Shown here: positions 60,359-64,000 of the stretch, one piece after another
Position numbering within the stretch: the first letter of the stretch is position 1
Layout: every line of letters starts with the position of its first letter
Source of the DNA: Oceanirhabdus seepicola
GTDB lineage: Bacteria; Bacillota; Clostridia; Clostridiales; Clostridiaceae
Length of the DNA stretch: 64,000 nt
NCBI RefSeq assembly: GCF_023684385.1
Contig: NZ_JAGSOJ010000001.1
Coordinates: 1,077,146 to 1,141,145 of the forward strand
Direction: 5' to 3'
Translations under genes and position numbers: made by a program
Notes under the pieces: model-generated
What the model was told of the DNA's origin: nothing
The model's input: the letters and a program-made list of their open reading frames with translations, nothing else
Database searches by the model: none

Positions 60359-60428
60359 AACAAATGTAGAATGGATAATGATGGATGCTTCTGTTTTAGC
60401 AGAAGCTACATCTTATTATTCTTTAGGA
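60359..60428. repeat. GAATGGAGAATG-type repeat, copy 2
   Basis: AACAAATGTAGAATGG..AATGATGGATG, hairpin GCTTCTG-TTTTAG-CAGAAGC, TACATCTTATTATTCTTTAG. Same order as 41691-41772. Confidence 0.8.
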
Positions 60429-60445
60429 CAAGGAGTTTTTATATA

Positions 60446-62503
60446 TTATTTTAAACTCCCCAACTTTTTAAGATTTTTTCTTATCTCATTTCTAATTTTT
60501 ATAGCTTCTTCATAATCATAAAAGAATAAAATTTTCTTTTCACTAATATTCCTTCCTTTAGGCTTATCTTGTAAAACAAAAGCAGTAAAACTCTCCGCTA
60601 TATCTTCCAGTGTATTTGTAGATGCATATTCTGTAACGAAATGTTTTTTATTCTTTTCATAAAATTCTCTCATTGATTCTTCTGATTCCTGTGCCTCAGT
60701 CCACTTTTTATTGATACCTTTCCAAAACTTATTATAAAACTTATTTAAATATGAATTATCCTTAGTTGTAGCTGTCTCTGTACAATAGTTTTTACTATCT
60801 TCAATTATTCCTTCCTCTACTTGAGTATTATTTAAAGTTAAAATATGGGCAAACTCATGAACAATAGTATTATTTAATTCCTCATTATTTAACTGTTCAT
60901 CTTCTTTAATTGCATCTATTTTATCTATTGTCAGTCTCCACGTTTCAGAATTTAAATCCTCTTCATTTACATAAGCCATTACATTTTTTTGACCATCCGT
61001 ATCTATAGAAAATTTAATAATTCTTTCTATATATGATTTAGGAATAATATTCTTAATTCTTTCCCATAATGACTTGTACCTTTTTATATTTTCCTTTGAA
61101 TATTTTTTATTAATCATTTCATCATTAATAGAAAGCTCTCCACTAATAACATTAAATGATGCTAAATATCTTTGTTCGTTAATACTCTCCAGAATCTCAT
61201 CAAGAATATAATCATATCTCTGAAGTATTTCATCTATTTTTATATACACATCATTTACCTTATCATAGTCATCTTTTTCTTGTGCTAATTTCATTTCTTC
61301 TGATCTTTTAATTAACTCTTTATAATCTTTTGAGCTTACTTTCTCTTTGATACTTTCTATAAATTCTCCTAGATCATTTATTTCTTTTTCTTTATTTTGA
61401 TTTTTGGATAGTTCTTTCAAATTAACTCTTATTTCTTCTCTTAATTTTCTTGTCTCTTTATATTCATAGAAAAACAAGATCTTCTTATCTTTTATCTTCT
61501 TCCCTTTAGGCTTGTCCTGTTTAACAAACTCAGTAAAGGTCTCAGCTATATCTTCTTCTATATTAGTTGATGCATATTCTGAAACAAATTGATTTTCATA
61601 CTTTTTATAGAAATTTTCTTTTTTCTCAGAATCACCTGATTCATTTGCTTCTTTCCATTCATCATAGATCTTTTTCCAGAATCTCTGGTAAAACTTGTTT
61701 AAATAAGAATTTTCTTTTGTAGTAGATGTAGATGTCTCATAATTATCACTTTCAGGTTTTATAACTCCTTCAATTTGAGAACTATTTAAGGTTAATATAT
61801 GTGCAAATTCATGAATAATAGTACTATTCAATTCATTGTTGTCTAATAGCCCATGTTCTCTTATTGCATCTATCTTATCTACATTCAATTCCCATTTTTT
61901 ATCTCTTGTATCTATTCCACTTACACTAGCTAATATATTAGCTTTACCATCTGTTATTATATTAAAATTAGTTATTTTTCCGATATAGGATTTAGGTATA
62001 ATATTCTTAATTCTTTTCCAAAGCAATTCATAACTTTTAATATTATTTTCTGATGGATTCTTATTAGTAATATGTTTGTTTACTACTATATTTCCTTTAA
62101 CTACGTTAAATGCAGATAAAACTTCTCCATTCAAAACTTTTTGGTGTATATATGAAAGATAATCTCCATATTTACTAAAAATCTCAAAAATTTCACCAGT
62201 AACTTCGTAATATCTTTCCATATCACTTTTTTTCAATGCAATATCTAATTTTTCATTTAATTTAATCAGCTTATTATAGTCTTCAGTTTTTAATGTTTCT
62301 TTTAGATTTTCAATAAATTGTCCAAAATTCATTATAATATTCCCCTGATCTTCTCTATTAGAAACCAGTTTTCTACTCGTATGTCCATAAATTCTATTTA
62401 ACTGTGTTTTGTAATTTTTATTATGATTTGTATGGAAATAACTCATGAATGAACTAAATCCAATTGCTGCTATTAGCAACATTATTGAAATCCTTTTCTT
62501 CAA
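60446..62503 (-). CDS. Tandem zinc-metallopeptidase-like exported protein
   Basis: 685 residues. A single N-terminal hydrophobic segment (about 5-22) suggests export or anchoring. Two copies of one domain follow with a period of 318 residues: HEFAH at 231-235 and 549-553 (HExxH zinc motif), and EDIAE at 317-321 and 633-637, which could give the third ligand (Glu) about 82 residues on. Shared landmarks are 'LWxRIKNIIPKSYI', 'KIDAIxE', 'HILTLN', 'SYLNKFY' and 'EYASTN'. It resembles gluzincin-like peptidases but the family is not known to me. TTG start with GGGGGAGAG at 4 nt. Confidence 0.75.
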   Translation of the reverse strand: MKKRISIMLLIAAIGFSSFMSYFHTNHNKNYKTQLNRIYGHTSRKLVSNREDQGNIIMNFGQFIENLKETLKTEDYNKLIKLNEKLDIALKKSDMERYYEVTGEIFEIFSKYGDYLSYIHQKVLNGEVLSAFNVVKGNIVVNKHITNKNPSENNIKSYELLWKRIKNIIPKSYIGKITNFNIITDGKANILASVSGIDTRDKKWELNVDKIDAIREHGLLDNNELNSTIIHEFAHILTLNSSQIEGVIKPESDNYETSTSTTKENSYLNKFYQRFWKKIYDEWKEANESGDSEKKENFYKKYENQFVSEYASTNIEEDIAETFTEFVKQDKPKGKKIKDKKILFFYEYKETRKLREEIRVNLKELSKNQNKEKEINDLGEFIESIKEKVSSKDYKELIKRSEEMKLAQEKDDYDKVNDVYIKIDEILQRYDYILDEILESINEQRYLASFNVISGELSINDEMINKKYSKENIKRYKSLWERIKNIIPKSYIERIIKFSIDTDGQKNVMAYVNEEDLNSETWRLTIDKIDAIKEDEQLNNEELNNTIVHEFAHILTLNNTQVEEGIIEDSKNYCTETATTKDNSYLNKFYNKFWKGINKKWTEAQESEESMREFYEKNKKHFVTEYASTNTLEDIAESFTAFVLQDKPKGRNISEKKILFFYDYEEAIKIRNEIRKNLKKLGSLK

Positions 62504-62681
62504 TAATCTCTCCCCCTTGTTTTATTAACATTTTAATTATAAAGTGTACATGTGTATTTTTTGTGTAATCTTTCATTTTTTGATTATGTTTTAGAATTAT
62601 TATAATATTTAACACAATAAGAAAGAAAAATAATAGGACCTTTCCATCAAAAGAAATGTCCTATTATTCTCTAAAGCAAAA

Positions 62682-63281
62682 TTATAACCCCAATATTTTC
62701 TCTAAGGCACTCAACTCTTTTTCAATATCATTACCTGATTTTATATGTATCCTTGGTAATGAATATTTCTCAATTTCGTTAGCAATATAATTTGCAAATA
62801 TGCTATCACGTTCTAATAGATTTGTTACTGCAATTTCCCCATTTGGCTTAGTAAGCATATCTTGAACATAATCTCTTTTTATATACTTTTCCTTAACAAA
62901 ATCATCATCAGTTACTAAATAACAAATGTTTACATCATACTTTTCTTTTAATGTATCAATAAATTTTGGCAGAAATATTGATCCTTCTAATATAACCTTT
63001 TTCTCTTTAATTGAATCCAATTCATCAAATAACATGGGAAACATTTCCTCATAGAATCCTAAATATTCATTAAACAAAATATCTGGCTTTTTTTGTAATA
63101 CATCAACTAAATCCTTGTCTTTCCATCTATAAATATTAGGTGTATCTATCGTAGATTCATTAATACATTTTTGAGCAAATACATCCAAGTACCTTACTTC
63201 AATTTTATGCTTTTGACCTAAATAATAAGAAAGAGTAGTCTTACCAGAACAAGGTCGTCCTCCTAATAGATATAATTCCAT
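62682..63281 (-). CDS. P-loop kinase-like NTPase, paralog
   Basis: 199 residues with Walker A 'LGGRPCSGKTTLSYYL', acidic 'LDVFAQKCI', 'VILEGSIFLPKFID' and 'LVTDDDFVKEKYIKRDYV'. It matches the gene at 16099 in size, motif order and the 'EGxxxLPxFI' segment. AAGGAG precedes the ATG. It lies between the metallopeptidase gene and hflX. Substrate unknown. Confidence 0.8.
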   Translation of the reverse strand: MELYLLGGRPCSGKTTLSYYLGQKHKIEVRYLDVFAQKCINESTIDTPNIYRWKDKDLVDVLQKKPDILFNEYLGFYEEMFPMLFDELDSIKEKKVILEGSIFLPKFIDTLKEKYDVNICYLVTDDDFVKEKYIKRDYVQDMLTKPNGEIAVTNLLERDSIFANYIANEIEKYSLPRIHIKSGNDIEKELSALEKILGL

Positions 63282-63304
63282 ATATTATATCTCCTTTTAT
63301 TCTT

Positions 63305-64000
63305 CTACTGTACTTCGAACTCTTTGCACTTGTTATACATTTCATCATAAACTTCTGCTTTGATATAAGTTCCTTCTTCTTTGTAATCTTCACATAAAAT
63401 ATTACAATTTTCATGAAGCATAGATACAAGTGCTTGTGCATCATATGGAATAACAAATTCTTTTTCAATAAATTTCACTGGAATTTCTTCACCAATCATA
63501 TCCAATAATCTATCCAAATTCTTTTCATTCACAGCACTAATCTCAACTACTTTCTGTCCCTTTAATGAATCTTTTAAAAGATTAAGATTATCTTTATCTG
63601 CAACATCAATCTTATTTAATACAATGATTATATTTTTATCCTGTGCATTTAGTTCACCAAGAACATTATTTACAGCATTTATTTGAGCAATAGCTTCTTC
63701 ATTAGCTGCATCTACAACATGTAAAAGTAAATCTGCTTCTATAACTTCTTCTAATGTTGACTTAAAGGCTTCTACTAATTCGTGAGGAAGCTTTCTAATA
63801 AACCCAACAGTATCAGATAAAGTTATTTTTCTATTATCATTCAAATTTATAGCTCTTACAGTTGTGTCCAATGTAGCAAAAAGCATGTCTGCTTCAAATA
63901 CCCCACCTTTATTAACATGATTTGTTGAAGATACATCACAAAGTTTATTTCTTAAAGTTGATTTCCCTGCATTAGTGTATCCAACCAATGCTACTTTACT
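63305..64000 (-). CDS. hflX: GTPase HflX (3' part; N-terminus beyond window)
   Basis: The visible 232 residues have the GTPase G1 'GYTNAGKST', G3 'DTVGFIRKLP', G4 'NKIDV' and G5 'SA', all typical of HflX, and the C-terminal 'IPYDAQALVSMLHENC' domain. The frame runs off the window with 'SKVALV' before G1. HflX binds ribosomes and rescues stalled ones after heat or drug stress. The N-terminal HflX domain should lie outside. Confidence 0.93.
   Translation of the reverse strand, partial: SKVALVGYTNAGKSTLRNKLCDVSSTNHVNKGGVFEADMLFATLDTTVRAINLNDNRKITLSDTVGFIRKLPHELVEAFKSTLEEVIEADLLLHVVDAANEEAIAQINAVNNVLGELNAQDKNIIIVLNKIDVADKDNLNLLKDSLKGQKVVEISAVNEKNLDRLLDMIGEEIPVKFIEKEFVIPYDAQALVSMLHENCNILCEDYKEEGTYIKAEVYDEMYNKCKEFEVQ

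Noticed and set aside
1-64000. tRNA, rRNA, CRISPR array or prophage
   Set aside because: No cloverleaf-like or rRNA-like blocks, no regularly spaced repeats, and no phage structural or integrase genes were seen.

Overview
The window is AT-rich DNA with strong AGGAGG-type ribosome sites, short intergenic gaps and many T-tailed hairpin terminators. The protein families (CD3324, CD1871A, SagB-type nitroreductase, a 2-enoate-reductase-like flavoprotein, IspG/IspH, 'ABC-LytTR' regulators) point to an anaerobic Firmicute of the class Clostridia, close to Clostridium or Clostridioides. I see no rRNA, tRNA or CRISPR array. The genus is an inference, and no database search was possible.

Layout. 1-4 kb: a cut membrane gene, a TmrB-like P-loop protein, an acetyltransferase, a ComB-family phosphatase and an alpha/beta hydrolase. 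4-9 kb: a PAS-GGDEF diguanylate cyclase faces a redox module transcribed leftward (MarR regulator, AhpD-like carboxymuconolactone decarboxylase, dihydrolipoamide dehydrogenase carrying its own lipoyl domain, lipoate ligase). 9-15 kb: small membrane or Cys-rich proteins, an MFS exporter under a 41-nt dyad, and a MATE exporter divergent from a MerR regulator and a MerR-methyltransferase fusion. 15-30 kb: a resistance-like region with acetyltransferases, phosphotransferases and P-loop kinases, a rod-like RNA candidate before a CD3324 gene, TrkA/TrkH potassium uptake, an ECF sigma/anti-sigma/exported protein group, a hairpin repeat family, and a deleted copy of one acetyltransferase.

30-40 kb: an IS4-like relic, a three-domain iron-sulfur flavoprotein with TetR regulator and palindromic operators, a BlaR1/M56 relic, and an operon for a TlpA-type lipoprotein, a CD1871A miniprotein, a polyferredoxin and a two-component system. 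39-46 kb: an orphan PTS IIA, a chemoreceptor behind a sigma-D-like promoter, a DUF4177 protein, an HTH-TPR regulator and a large lone ATPase. 46-55 kb: an ABC exporter, IspH, LysR, IspG, a phosphoesterase, and a regulator made of a dead ABC ATPase fused to a LytTR domain. A second exporter locus survives only as a promoter copy, a permease relic and two small membrane genes.

55-64 kb: a decayed second TlpA/CD1871A/polyferredoxin locus (deletion scar plus one in-frame TAA), HxlR and two flavin-type paralogs, a His-rich miniprotein and its broken copy, a tandem two-domain zinc-metallopeptidase-like protein, a P-loop kinase and the 3' part of hflX. The main theme is thiol, lipoyl and iron-sulfur redox chemistry, with small-molecule resistance and export. 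Repeated local duplication followed by decay of one copy recurs along the window.
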